Positions 54,908 to 62,777 of a stretch of 64,000 nt of DNA are shown here, piece by piece. The notes beneath the pieces are model-generated. The model was not told the DNA's origin, made no database searches, and saw only the letters and a program-made list of their open reading frames with translations. Origin of the DNA: Candidatus Sumerlaeota bacterium (GTDB lineage: Bacteria > Sumerlaeota > Sumerlaeia > Sumerlaeales > Sumerlaeaceae). Made by a program: the position numbers and the translations under genes. Within the stretch, counting starts at the first letter, position 1; each line of letters opens with the position of its first letter. The DNA is taken from positions 16,131 through 80,130 of the forward strand of contig JAPLSQ010000084.1 of assembly GCA_026398535.1 (NCBI GenBank). Reading direction: 5' to 3'.

Positions 54908-56819
54908 TCTCAGCATCGCAAAACGCATGACCGTGCTGATCGTGGCGGGAGCGGGTTTGGTGCTGACCGCCGTCGTCCTGTACACCTATGGCGCCGGCCG
55001 GCACTTTCTTGAGCAGGAGCTTGAGGCGAAATCCCGCGCGCTTGCGCAGGCCACGGCCAACCGCATCGAAACGGTCGAGACGGGCGTCGCCAAGGTGGCG
55101 CAATCCCTGGCGGGCGACGTCGAGGACGCCATGGATTCGCCCACCCAGATTCTGCACCTGCTGGAGCGGACCGTCAGCCGGAACGAGGAGATATTCGGCG
55201 CCGCTGTGGCCTATGCGCCGCAAACCAGCGGGACGCAGACAAAATATACTTCGCCCTATGTGTGCCGTGTGGGAAGCCAGCTTGTCGCCAAGGATCTGGG
55301 AGCGGACAATTACCGCTACGATGTCTGGGACTGGTTCACTCTGCCGCGCGATCTTGGCCGTGCGGTCTGGAGCGAACCTTACTATGACGAGGGCGGCGGC
55401 AATGCCCTGATGGTCACATACTCGGTGCCTGTTTTCGGGGGCGCGAATAACAATGTCTTTCGCGGCGTCGTGACCAGCGACGTTTCGCTGGCATGGCTGA
55501 CCGATCTTGTGGAATCCCTGCCCCTCGGCAAAACCGGTTACGCATTCATCATTTCCGCCAACGGCACCTTCATCTGCCATCCCGAGCGCTCTTTCATCAT
55601 GAAGGAAACCATCTTCAGCGCGGCGGATGCCCGCGGCGACTCCCGCCTGCGCGAGCTGGGCCGGCGCATGGTGCGCGGCGAAAGCGGTTTTGTCCCCTAT
55701 ACGAGCCTGCCAAACAACAAGCCATGCTGGCTGACCTTCGCGCCCGTGCCGGGATTGAAAGGCTCGCTGGGACTTGTTTTTCCCGTCAAAGAAATGAAGG
55801 AGAAGGTGTTTTATCTGACGCGTGCGGGCATTGTCGCGGGCGTGGCGGGTCTGGTGCTGCTCACGATCATCACGCTGCACATCTCGCGCTCTATCGTGAA
55901 GCCCATTGAGCGGCTGCGCGAAACAACGCGCGAGATGGCCACCGGCAACCTCGACGCCCATTTGCCGGAGATTCCGGGCAAGGACGAAGTCGCCGATCTT
56001 GCCGCATCATTTGCCGTGATGCGCGACAGGCTCAAGGAGCACATCAGGCAGTTGCAGGCGACCACGGCTGCCAAGGAGCGCATCGAGAGCGAAATCCACA
56101 TCGCGCGGTCGATCCAGATGAGCCTTGTGCCGAAAACATTTCCGGCCTTCCCCGACCACAAGGATTTCGATCTTCACGCCATCCTGGAACCCGCCCGCGA
56201 GGTGGGCGGCGATTTCTATGACTTCTTCATGTATGACGCTGAAACGTTGTGTTTCGTCATCGGCGATGTTTCCGGCAAGGGCGTGCCCGCCGCGCTGTTC
56301 ATGGCCGTCACGCGGACTTTTCTCAAGTCCATCTGGCGCGAGGAAAAAAACCCGGCCGCCACCGTGGCGCGCCTGAACGACGAGCTGTCCAACGACAACG
56401 AAACCTCGATGTTCGTCACGCTCTTTTGCGCCAACGTCCACCTGCCCACGGGCCGGTGCCGGTATGTCCGCGCCGGACACAATCCGCCCTTCGTGATTCA
56501 TCCCGACGGACAGGTCGAACAAGTGCCATGGGCCGACGGCCCCATCGTGGGCGTATTCCCGGGCGTCACTTTTGAGGAAAACGAGGTAACCCTGAAACAC
56601 GACGACATGCTTTATCTTTACACCGACGGCGTCACCGAGGCGATGAATCCGCAGGGACAGCTTTTCGGCGAAGAGCGCACGGTCTCGGAATTGCGCCGGC
56701 TGCACACGCACGGATGCGAGAAAATCCCGAATGAAATCCGCGAGATATTGCGCCAATATGCCGCCGGAGCCGAACAGTCCGATGATATCACCATGCTGTT
56801 GTTCCAATACCTGGCATGA
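54897..56819 (+). CDS. dCache-HAMP-PP2C (RsbU/SpoIIE-type) sensor phosphatase
   Basis: The ATG at 54897 with GGGGGGAG upstream gives 640 residues. TM1 (MTVLIVAGAGLVLTAVVLYT) and TM2 (AGIVAGVAGLVLLTIITLHI, ~305-328) enclose an extracytoplasmic dCache-like domain (DVWDWFTLPRDLGRAVWSEP, YAFIISANGTFICHPERSFI). A HAMP helix pair (SIVKPIERLRETTREMATGN) follows, and then a PP2C serine phosphatase domain. Metal-binding and catalytic motifs are complete: EVGGDFYDFF (~435), GDVSGKGVPAALFMA (~455), GVTEAMN and QSDDITMLLF. It would dephosphorylate a STAS antagonist, and such a protein is encoded about 2.3 kb downstream. The first gene of the block encodes a binding protein that may be its ligand-loading partner. 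Confidence 0.9.
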   Translation: MLNNLSIAKRMTVLIVAGAGLVLTAVVLYTYGAGRHFLEQELEAKSRALAQATANRIETVETGVAKVAQSLAGDVEDAMDSPTQILHLLERTVSRNEEIFGAAVAYAPQTSGTQTKYTSPYVCRVGSQLVAKDLGADNYRYDVWDWFTLPRDLGRAVWSEPYYDEGGGNALMVTYSVPVFGGANNNVFRGVVTSDVSLAWLTDLVESLPLGKTGYAFIISANGTFICHPERSFIMKETIFSAADARGDSRLRELGRRMVRGESGFVPYTSLPNNKPCWLTFAPVPGLKGSLGLVFPVKEMKEKVFYLTRAGIVAGVAGLVLLTIITLHISRSIVKPIERLRETTREMATGNLDAHLPEIPGKDEVADLAASFAVMRDRLKEHIRQLQATTAAKERIESEIHIARSIQMSLVPKTFPAFPDHKDFDLHAILEPAREVGGDFYDFFMYDAETLCFVIGDVSGKGVPAALFMAVTRTFLKSIWREEKNPAATVARLNDELSNDNETSMFVTLFCANVHLPTGRCRYVRAGHNPPFVIHPDGQVEQVPWADGPIVGVFPGVTFEENEVTLKHDDMLYLYTDGVTEAMNPQGQLFGEERTVSELRRLHTHGCEKIPNEIREILRQYAAGAEQSDDITMLLFQYLA

Positions 56820-56986
56820 TGCGTTGGTATATGATGAAACAGTCGCGCCAGACGGCAGTGAAAAATATGGACGAACTGCGGGAGGTCACCTATGGACCGC
56901 CCACAAAGCGGTCGTACGCCTCGGAGGATGCCATAGTGTTTGATCAGCCAACTCACAAGGAATCCGCGCCATGTTACCGGCATTGA
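56816..56986 (+). CDS. Possible 56-residue small protein coupled to the phosphatase gene
   Basis: An ATG overlaps the phosphatase stop (ATGA), and the frame runs to TGA at 56984-56986: MMRWYMMKQSRQTAVKNMDE, then LREVTYGPPTKRSYASEDAI and VFDQPTHKESAPCYRH. It overlaps the start of the next gene by 16 bp in another frame. The composition is plausible for a soluble protein. No family is recognised, and the coupling is the main support; it may be fortuitous. Confidence 0.35.
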   Translation: MMRWYMMKQSRQTAVKNMDELREVTYGPPTKRSYASEDAIVFDQPTHKESAPCYRH

Positions 56987-58995
56987 GGCATCTTTGGCTT
57001 GGAATTCTGCTGATCGCCGCAGCTTCGCTGATCCTGCTTGCTTCGGACTTGAAGCAGCGCCATTCGCGCGAAACCGAATTACCGCGGCTGGCTGTTTTCA
57101 TCTTTGCCACCCAGCCGGGCCTCACAGACAGCCGTCAGGGCGCAATCGACGCGCTGACCGAAAACGGATTCATTGACGGCAAGAGCATCCGCATTCAACA
57201 CTTCAACTCCGAAAACGATCTGCCAACAGCCCACAGCATCGCGCGGCGCATCATCGACGCCGGATTCAAGGCGGTGATAACCTTCAGCACTCCCTGCCTT
57301 CAGGCGATGGCGCAGGCGAACCAGGATGGCAAAGTCATTCATGTTTTTGGCACAGTGACGGACCCCTCGCAGTCGGGCGTCGGGGTGAGCCGCGACGATC
57401 CATCGAGCCATCCGCGCCATCTTACCGGTTACGGGACATTCCAGCCCGTGCGCGAGGCGTTCCGGCTGGCCCGCGTGATGAATCCGGAGCTGAAAACCGT
57501 GGGGGTTGTCTGGAATCCGGGCGAAACGTGTTCGCAGGCGTGTCTGATGGAGGCGCGCGACGAATGCTCGAGCCTCGGGATCACCCTTGTCGAGGCGCAG
57601 GTTGACTCGTCCATGGGCGTGCGCGAGGCGGCACAGTCATTGACCAGCCGCGGTGTTCAGGCGCTGTGGCTCGGGGGCGACAACACCGTGGAGATAGCCG
57701 CGGATTCCCTTGCCAGCGTGGCCGAGGCAGCGCGCATTCCCCTTTTCACAAACTCCCACGTGCATGCAAGGATCGGGGCGCTGTTCGGGCTTGGCGCCGA
57801 TTATTACGAGGTTGGCAAGGCAACAGGAAGCCTTGCCGCCCGCATATTGCGGGGAACTGATCCGGCAAGCATTCCCATCGGCCGAGCGGTCCCCATGAAA
57901 CTGGCGATCAACCCCAATTGCCTGTCAAAATCGCAGGGCGCGTGGCGGATTCCTGAAACCGTCCGCGAGCAGGCCGCGATCGTGATCGATGAAAAGGGCG
58001 TGGAGCAAAACATCAACAAACAGCAGGAACCGGCAAGCGGATCGGCGCAATCAGACCGCGGCGGGCCGCCATCCATGCAACAGCAGAATCAAACGGCGCG
58101 CATCAAGTTCATCAAATTCGTCGATGAAGTCACCGCTGACGACGCGCAAAAGGGCGTGTTCGACGAACTCCCGAAGTGCGGTCTCGCGGAGGGCAGGGAT
58201 TATGTCATCTCCGCCGCCTCCGCCCAGGGCGACCTTGCCACGCTCTCCAATCTTATGGACGCGGCGGCGGGCGGCAATGCCGACCTGATCATCACAGCCA
58301 CCACGCCCGCCTTGCAGACCGCCCTCAAGCGGGCCGGCGCACTGCCCATCGTTTTCACCGCCGTGGCCGATCCGGTCAGGGCCGGCGCTGGCGAGACGTT
58401 CGAGAAGCATCTTCCCAATGTGACCGGCATTTCCGTGATGAGCGACTTCGAGGGCATGGCGCGCCTTGTGAAGGAATGCCTGCCGCATGCAAGACGCATC
58501 GGCACGCTTTTTGCCCCCGCCGAGGTCAACTCGGTTGCTTATAGGGAAGCGCTGACGCGCGCCGCGCAGAAAGCCGGCCTCGAGGTCGTGACCGTGGGCG
58601 TGCACGCCAGCAACGAGGTGTCCGACGCGGCGTTGTCACTTTGCTCAAAGAACATCGACGCCATCTGCCAGGTGTCCGACAATGTGAGCAATGTCGGATT
58701 CACGAGCATCGTGAATGCGGCGCGCAAGGACAAAATCCCGTTGTTCACGTTTGTCAGCGGTCACGCGAAAACAGGTGGCGGCGCCGCGGCGGCGCTGGCC
58801 CGCGATTACGAGCAGGCGGGGCGCGATGCCGCGCACATGGCCGCGCGCGTCATCCGAGGCGAAAACCCCGCGGCGATGCCTTTCCAGCTGGTCAGCCGCA
58901 CGCGTCTTATCGTTAACTTGAGCAACGCCGCCTTTTATGGATTGATCATTCCTCCCTCCGTGCTCGAGCGCGCCGATGAGGTCATCAAGCCATGA
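56971..58995 (+). CDS. Membrane-anchored protein with two fused TrpX-type (ABC_sub_bind) domains
   Basis: The 674 residues begin with a signal anchor (HLWLGILLIAAASLILLASD) with no obvious cleavage site. Two consecutive domains of the TrpX/COG2984 type follow. The first (~38-340) has LAVFIFATQPGLTDSRQGAI and ends LAINPNCLSKSQGAWRIPET. A Q/S/G-rich linker (~345-375) leads to the second (~376-674), with GNADLIITATTPALQTALKR and a C-terminal VNLSNAAFYGLIIPPSVLER. Normal TrpX proteins have one such domain (~330 residues). It probably binds an aromatic amino acid or related ligand and delivers it to the downstream TrpY-type permease, or serves as a sensor. Confidence 0.85.
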   Translation: MLPALRHLWLGILLIAAASLILLASDLKQRHSRETELPRLAVFIFATQPGLTDSRQGAIDALTENGFIDGKSIRIQHFNSENDLPTAHSIARRIIDAGFKAVITFSTPCLQAMAQANQDGKVIHVFGTVTDPSQSGVGVSRDDPSSHPRHLTGYGTFQPVREAFRLARVMNPELKTVGVVWNPGETCSQACLMEARDECSSLGITLVEAQVDSSMGVREAAQSLTSRGVQALWLGGDNTVEIAADSLASVAEAARIPLFTNSHVHARIGALFGLGADYYEVGKATGSLAARILRGTDPASIPIGRAVPMKLAINPNCLSKSQGAWRIPETVREQAAIVIDEKGVEQNINKQQEPASGSAQSDRGGPPSMQQQNQTARIKFIKFVDEVTADDAQKGVFDELPKCGLAEGRDYVISAASAQGDLATLSNLMDAAAGGNADLIITATTPALQTALKRAGALPIVFTAVADPVRAGAGETFEKHLPNVTGISVMSDFEGMARLVKECLPHARRIGTLFAPAEVNSVAYREALTRAAQKAGLEVVTVGVHASNEVSDAALSLCSKNIDAICQVSDNVSNVGFTSIVNAARKDKIPLFTFVSGHAKTGGGAAAALARDYEQAGRDAAHMAARVIRGENPAAMPFQLVSRTRLIVNLSNAAFYGLIIPPSVLERADEVIKP

Positions 58996-59130
58996 TGTCA
59001 TGCCGATTATCATATATATGGACTGCGGAGCTTGCTCCCGCTGTTACCGCTTTGCCTTGCCGTCCGCGCCGCTGCAAGATGACGCACTCACAAACAGGCC
59101 ACTCAAAATCAGTTTCAGAATGCGCTCCAG

Positions 59131-60417
59131 ATGGAAATAGTTAAGGAAGCAAAAGGCGAGATCGTCATCCTGCGGTTGACAGGCCGGCTCGACGCCACAT
59201 GGGCCGACCATCTTTCAACCGAGCTCAGCGGCCTGATCCGCGCGGGACGGCATCACATCCGCCTCCACATGAGCGGCATCAATTACATCAGTTCCGCGGG
59301 CATCAGGATACTCGTGATGCATTACAAAGAGCTTCACCGCATTTCCGGTTCGTTTGCCATTGTGGAGCCGTCGGTGAATGTGCGCTCGATCCTCGATCTC
59401 TCCAGCCTTGGATTGCTGATAAAGGATCCCGCCGCTCCGCCTTCACCCGAAAGCATCGCGGCGATGGCGCAGCCGGAACCCCAATTGGCGTTCCCGACCA
59501 GCGCCCTGCCTACTGTCGGTTTCGAGGGGTTGGCGATTTACAAAGCCGATGCGGGCGCGCGCATGAAATGCCGGCTCATCGGCGCGCCCGACCGCATCGC
59601 GTTCGGCGATTACAAACCGGACGACGCCAGGCTGCTCCGCCTGCCTCCCGACACGCTGGCGGTCGGCATCGGGGCTTTCGGAACGGAATTCGGCGAGTGC
59701 GACGCGCGCTTTGGCGAGTTTCTGGCCACCGGTGGCGCCGCGGTCACTCAGCCGGCCGACAATTCCAGCAAACCAGATTATCTCATCGTGTCCGGCATGT
59801 TCATCCCCGAAGCCCTTATGCTCTATGGCATTGTGTGCGAGGGGAAGTTCTCCCACGAAGCCAAATTCGAGTCGCAGGAGGACCGCCATGAACTGCCGCT
59901 GTCGCATCTGGCCGCGTCGTGCCTGAAGATTACCGGCGCGGACACGGCGGTCATGGTCGTCATCGGGGAAACGGCGGGGCTGGTCGGCGCGCGGCTGACG
60001 CACCCGCCTGTGCGCGCCTTCGACGACAACAGGGGCACGCTGTTCGATTATCCCCAGGTGCGAAACCGCCTGAGTTTCACGCCCGAACGCGCCTACGAGT
60101 CAAACCTTGCGCTCGTTGCGGGCATCGTCACCAGCGGCGGCAACGCGGACGCCGAATTGTTCGTCCGGCCCCTTGGCGCGGGCGAATGGCCGCGGGGACA
60201 TTTTCACGCGGCGGTTTTCTCGTATCGCGCCCTGCCCAAGGGGCGCGTCGTCCTGCGCGACATTATCACCGACATTTTCGAAACCCAGAACATCCATGCC
60301 GTGCTTCACCTGCTCAATGACGACCGCGAAATCGTGGGCGCGGGTGAAAGCGAATTCACACGGGGAACCATCTGGATGGCGCCCGTTGACGCCATCATCC
60401 GCGAGGGACAACGATGA
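59131..60417 (+). CDS. STAS-domain anti-sigma-factor-antagonist-like protein with large unknown C-terminal region
   Basis: The 428 residues start with a STAS domain (1 to ~108): EIVILRLTGRLDATWADHLS and LHMSGINYISSAGIRILVMH. Ser55, in ISSAG, aligns with the phosphorylated Ser of SpoIIAA/RsbV. This suggests it can be phosphorylated by a kinase and dephosphorylated by a PP2C such as the one encoded upstream. Residues ~125-428 (IYKADAGARMKCRLIGAPDR, FGTEFGECDARFGEFLATGG, SHLAASCLKITGADTAVMVV) match no family I know; this part is soluble. The stop overlaps the permease start (ATGA), implying translational coupling. Confidence 0.8.
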   Translation: MEIVKEAKGEIVILRLTGRLDATWADHLSTELSGLIRAGRHHIRLHMSGINYISSAGIRILVMHYKELHRISGSFAIVEPSVNVRSILDLSSLGLLIKDPAAPPSPESIAAMAQPEPQLAFPTSALPTVGFEGLAIYKADAGARMKCRLIGAPDRIAFGDYKPDDARLLRLPPDTLAVGIGAFGTEFGECDARFGEFLATGGAAVTQPADNSSKPDYLIVSGMFIPEALMLYGIVCEGKFSHEAKFESQEDRHELPLSHLAASCLKITGADTAVMVVIGETAGLVGARLTHPPVRAFDDNRGTLFDYPQVRNRLSFTPERAYESNLALVAGIVTSGGNADAELFVRPLGAGEWPRGHFHAAVFSYRALPKGRVVLRDIITDIFETQNIHAVLHLLNDDREIVGAGESEFTRGTIWMAPVDAIIREGQR

Positions 60418-61376
60418 ATCTTCTGCTCGGCTCGCTCACCATGGGGCTGATCCTGTCGCTCCTCGGTCTTGGCGTGTGCATCAGCTTCCGCATATTCAAA
60501 TGCGCCGACATCACCGTCGACGGCGCCATCCCGTTGGGCGGCGCCGTGGCCGCCGTTTTGATTGTCGCCGGCGTTCATCCGCTCTGGGCCACGCTCGCCG
60601 CGTGCGCCGCCGGGTGCGCAGCGGGAATGGTGACAGGCATCCTCCACACGCGATTCAAAATCCACAGCCTTCTCGCCGGCATTCTCGTCATGACCGCCCT
60701 GTATTCCGTGAACCTGCGCATCATGGGCCGCAGCAACGTCCCGCTCCTGTCCGTCGCCACGTTCACGAACCTTGTGGAGCATGCGGCCGTCAGGCTCACG
60801 GGTTGCGCTCAGCAGGTCAACTTCTTCGGCTGGACGGTTGCCGCGCGCGACGTTGCCGGCCTGGTCTTCATGCTTCTGCTCATCGCTTTTGTGTGCGTCG
60901 CGCTTTACCTGTTTTTCCGCACGAATTTCGGCGCCGCGATGCGCGCCACCGGCGACAATCCCGAGATGATCCGCGCCCTGGGCGTCAACACGCGGTTTCA
61001 CATCGTTGCCGGTCTTGCGATGGCCAACGGCCTGGCCGCCGTCGCGGGCGCGCTGCTGGCGCAGTATCAGGGATTTGCCGACGTGCAGATGGGCATCGGC
61101 ATGATCGTCTGGGGACTGGCGAGCGTCATCATCGGCGAGGCGCTCGTGCGAACGCGCCGGCTGGGATACCTGCTCACTGGCGCGGTGATGGGCTCCGTCC
61201 TGTTCCGCCTGCTCGTTGCCATCGCCTTGCGTTTCGGCCTCAATCCCAACGATCTCAAGCTCATCACGGCCGTGTTCGTGTTTTGCGCCCTCGTTCTTCC
61301 CGATCTCCTTGCGAAACTCAGGGACTGGCGGAACCCCCGCCGCGCGGCCGCCGGGGCGAATCCGGACGCCATATGA
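60414..61376 (+). CDS. TrpY-type ABC transporter permease
   Basis: The 320-residue permease has about eight or nine hydrophobic segments (TMGLILSLLGLGVCISFRIF, VAGLVFMLLLIAFVCVALYL) and the conserved cytoplasmic loop ATGDNPEMIRALGVNTRFHI with RATGDN typical of COG4120. The beginning CADITVDGAIPLGGAVAAV is also characteristic. It should import ligand delivered by the TrpX-type protein, but the ATPase gene that normally follows is absent: 117 bp downstream, genes turn to the opposite strand. The ATPase may be encoded elsewhere or the permease may be part of a sensor. Confidence 0.88.
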   Translation: MNLLLGSLTMGLILSLLGLGVCISFRIFKCADITVDGAIPLGGAVAAVLIVAGVHPLWATLAACAAGCAAGMVTGILHTRFKIHSLLAGILVMTALYSVNLRIMGRSNVPLLSVATFTNLVEHAAVRLTGCAQQVNFFGWTVAARDVAGLVFMLLLIAFVCVALYLFFRTNFGAAMRATGDNPEMIRALGVNTRFHIVAGLAMANGLAAVAGALLAQYQGFADVQMGIGMIVWGLASVIIGEALVRTRRLGYLLTGAVMGSVLFRLLVAIALRFGLNPNDLKLITAVFVFCALVLPDLLAKLRDWRNPRRAAAGANPDAI

Positions 61377-61493
61377 TTCATCCTGCCAGGATGACGCCAG
61401 ATGTTGTCCTTCGCGATATTGGCGACTTTGCGTGAGAAAGAAAAATCCCATTTCTATTTCACAACCCGGATAGTCTTCCTGCGAAAGATGACA

Positions 61494-62636
61494 TCACGCC
61501 AAGACCCGGCGCACCTCAACGAGCACCTTGGGCTCAGTGACGGCGGCCTCGATGGCCTGCGCTGTCTGTTCGAGCGGATAGCGCGCGGTGATCCAACCGG
61601 AATCTGGCATGCGATGCCTGCTCATGAAGCGGATCGCCTTCTCCAGCGACCCGCATCGCGATCCCTGGAAACGGAGTTCGTCCACCGCGGCCAGCGTGGT
61701 GTTGAAATCCGAAACCGGCACGCCGGACGTGGACTTCATGGCGATTGTGCCCATAGGATGCGCAAGGCGCTGCGCCAGCAGCAGATTCTGGCCCACTCCG
61801 GTGGCTTCGACCACAATGCCGGCGCCAAAACCCCGCGTGTGATCCAGCACGAACGCTCGCAACTGCTCATGATCGCGCACGCTGACGATGCCGCCCCCAT
61901 CCCGCTTATGCCCGCAGCTTTTGGTGTTTTCTTGTTCCGCCGCGCGCGATTCCTTGCCATCGGGCGGTTGAAGCGGCAACCGGACCCGCTTCCACGCGAA
62001 CGGCGCGACGAGATCGAGGTGCGCCTGCGACCGCCCGACAGCGATGACGCGCGCGCCCAGCCGGCCAGCCGCCAGCGCCACGAGACGCCCCAGCCGGCCG
62101 CATCCGAGCACGACGACGATTTCGCCGCCGCGCAGAGGCGTGAGCTCAAATGTGCGCATGGCGGCGGCAAGAGGCTCGATGAGCGTTCCCGCGTCGGAGG
62201 GTATCGAATTGGGCAGAGGATGAAGGTTGCCCTGCGGCGCGCGCAGATAACGGGCGAAGGCGCCGGGATGATTGACGATGCCCGTGACCGTGCGCCTGAG
62301 ACAGTGGCGCGGCAGGCCCCGCCGGCACGCCTCGCACATCGCGCGGCGGGCGTATGCGACGCAGGAATTGTTGATCCCGCACACGACACGTCTGCCGATG
62401 AGCCGCGCGGCGGGCGAGCGCGCGGGCGTGTCCGCCACGCGCGCCACGAATTCATGCCCCGGCACGAGCGGCAGGGGGACGGGATAATCGCCGCGCCATA
62501 TCGAAATGTCCGTGCCGCAGACGGCCGCGCATTCGATCTCAAGCAGCGCCTCGCCCCGGCCAAGCCTTGCGCTCATAGGTTCCTCGCGCATCACGATGCA
62601 TCCCGGTCTCAACAAAACAGCGGAAAGGTTTATCAT
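61494..62636 (-). CDS. Zinc-dependent alcohol dehydrogenase (MDR family)
   Basis: The ATG at 62636 has AGGA 8 nt upstream and gives 380 residues, typical length. Catalytic zinc ligands appear in CGTDIS and VPGHEFVARV. The structural zinc site shows the later cysteines (CEACRRGLPRHC). The Rossmann motif is VVVLGCGRLGRLVALAAGRL. An unusual 25-residue charged segment (PPDGKESRAAEQENTKSCGH) is inserted in the cofactor domain. Medium-chain dehydrogenases of this type oxidise sugar alcohols or threonine. The substrate is unknown. Confidence 0.9.
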   Translation of the reverse strand: MINLSAVLLRPGCIVMREEPMSARLGRGEALLEIECAAVCGTDISIWRGDYPVPLPLVPGHEFVARVADTPARSPAARLIGRRVVCGINNSCVAYARRAMCEACRRGLPRHCLRRTVTGIVNHPGAFARYLRAPQGNLHPLPNSIPSDAGTLIEPLAAAMRTFELTPLRGGEIVVVLGCGRLGRLVALAAGRLGARVIAVGRSQAHLDLVAPFAWKRVRLPLQPPDGKESRAAEQENTKSCGHKRDGGGIVSVRDHEQLRAFVLDHTRGFGAGIVVEATGVGQNLLLAQRLAHPMGTIAMKSTSGVPVSDFNTTLAAVDELRFQGSRCGSLEKAIRFMSRHRMPDSGWITARYPLEQTAQAIEAAVTEPKVLVEVRRVLA

Positions 62637-62649
62637 CAGTCTATTCCTG

Positions 62650-62777
62650 TATGGCTGGCGCAAACGCCATGTTGAAGGGCGCGATGCGCGGGCGCAGGAA
62701 TTCGCGCAGTTCGCGCGGCAGAGGACTTAGGCCGTGAGCATGGATAAGCGCATCCTCCACCTACTGCCTTCAATAGA
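62650..62777. repeat. 128-bp direct repeat, copy 1
   Basis: The sequence beginning tatggctggcgcaaacgcca matches 63873-64000 over 128 bp with three mismatches (visible at cggcagaggac/cggcggagggc and gccttcaat/gccctcaat). It lies between the alcohol dehydrogenase gene and the 3' end of the formylglycine-enzyme-like gene. Its minus-strand frame reads DALIHAHGLSPLPRELREFL in this copy. The second copy may extend beyond the window. Confidence 0.9.
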
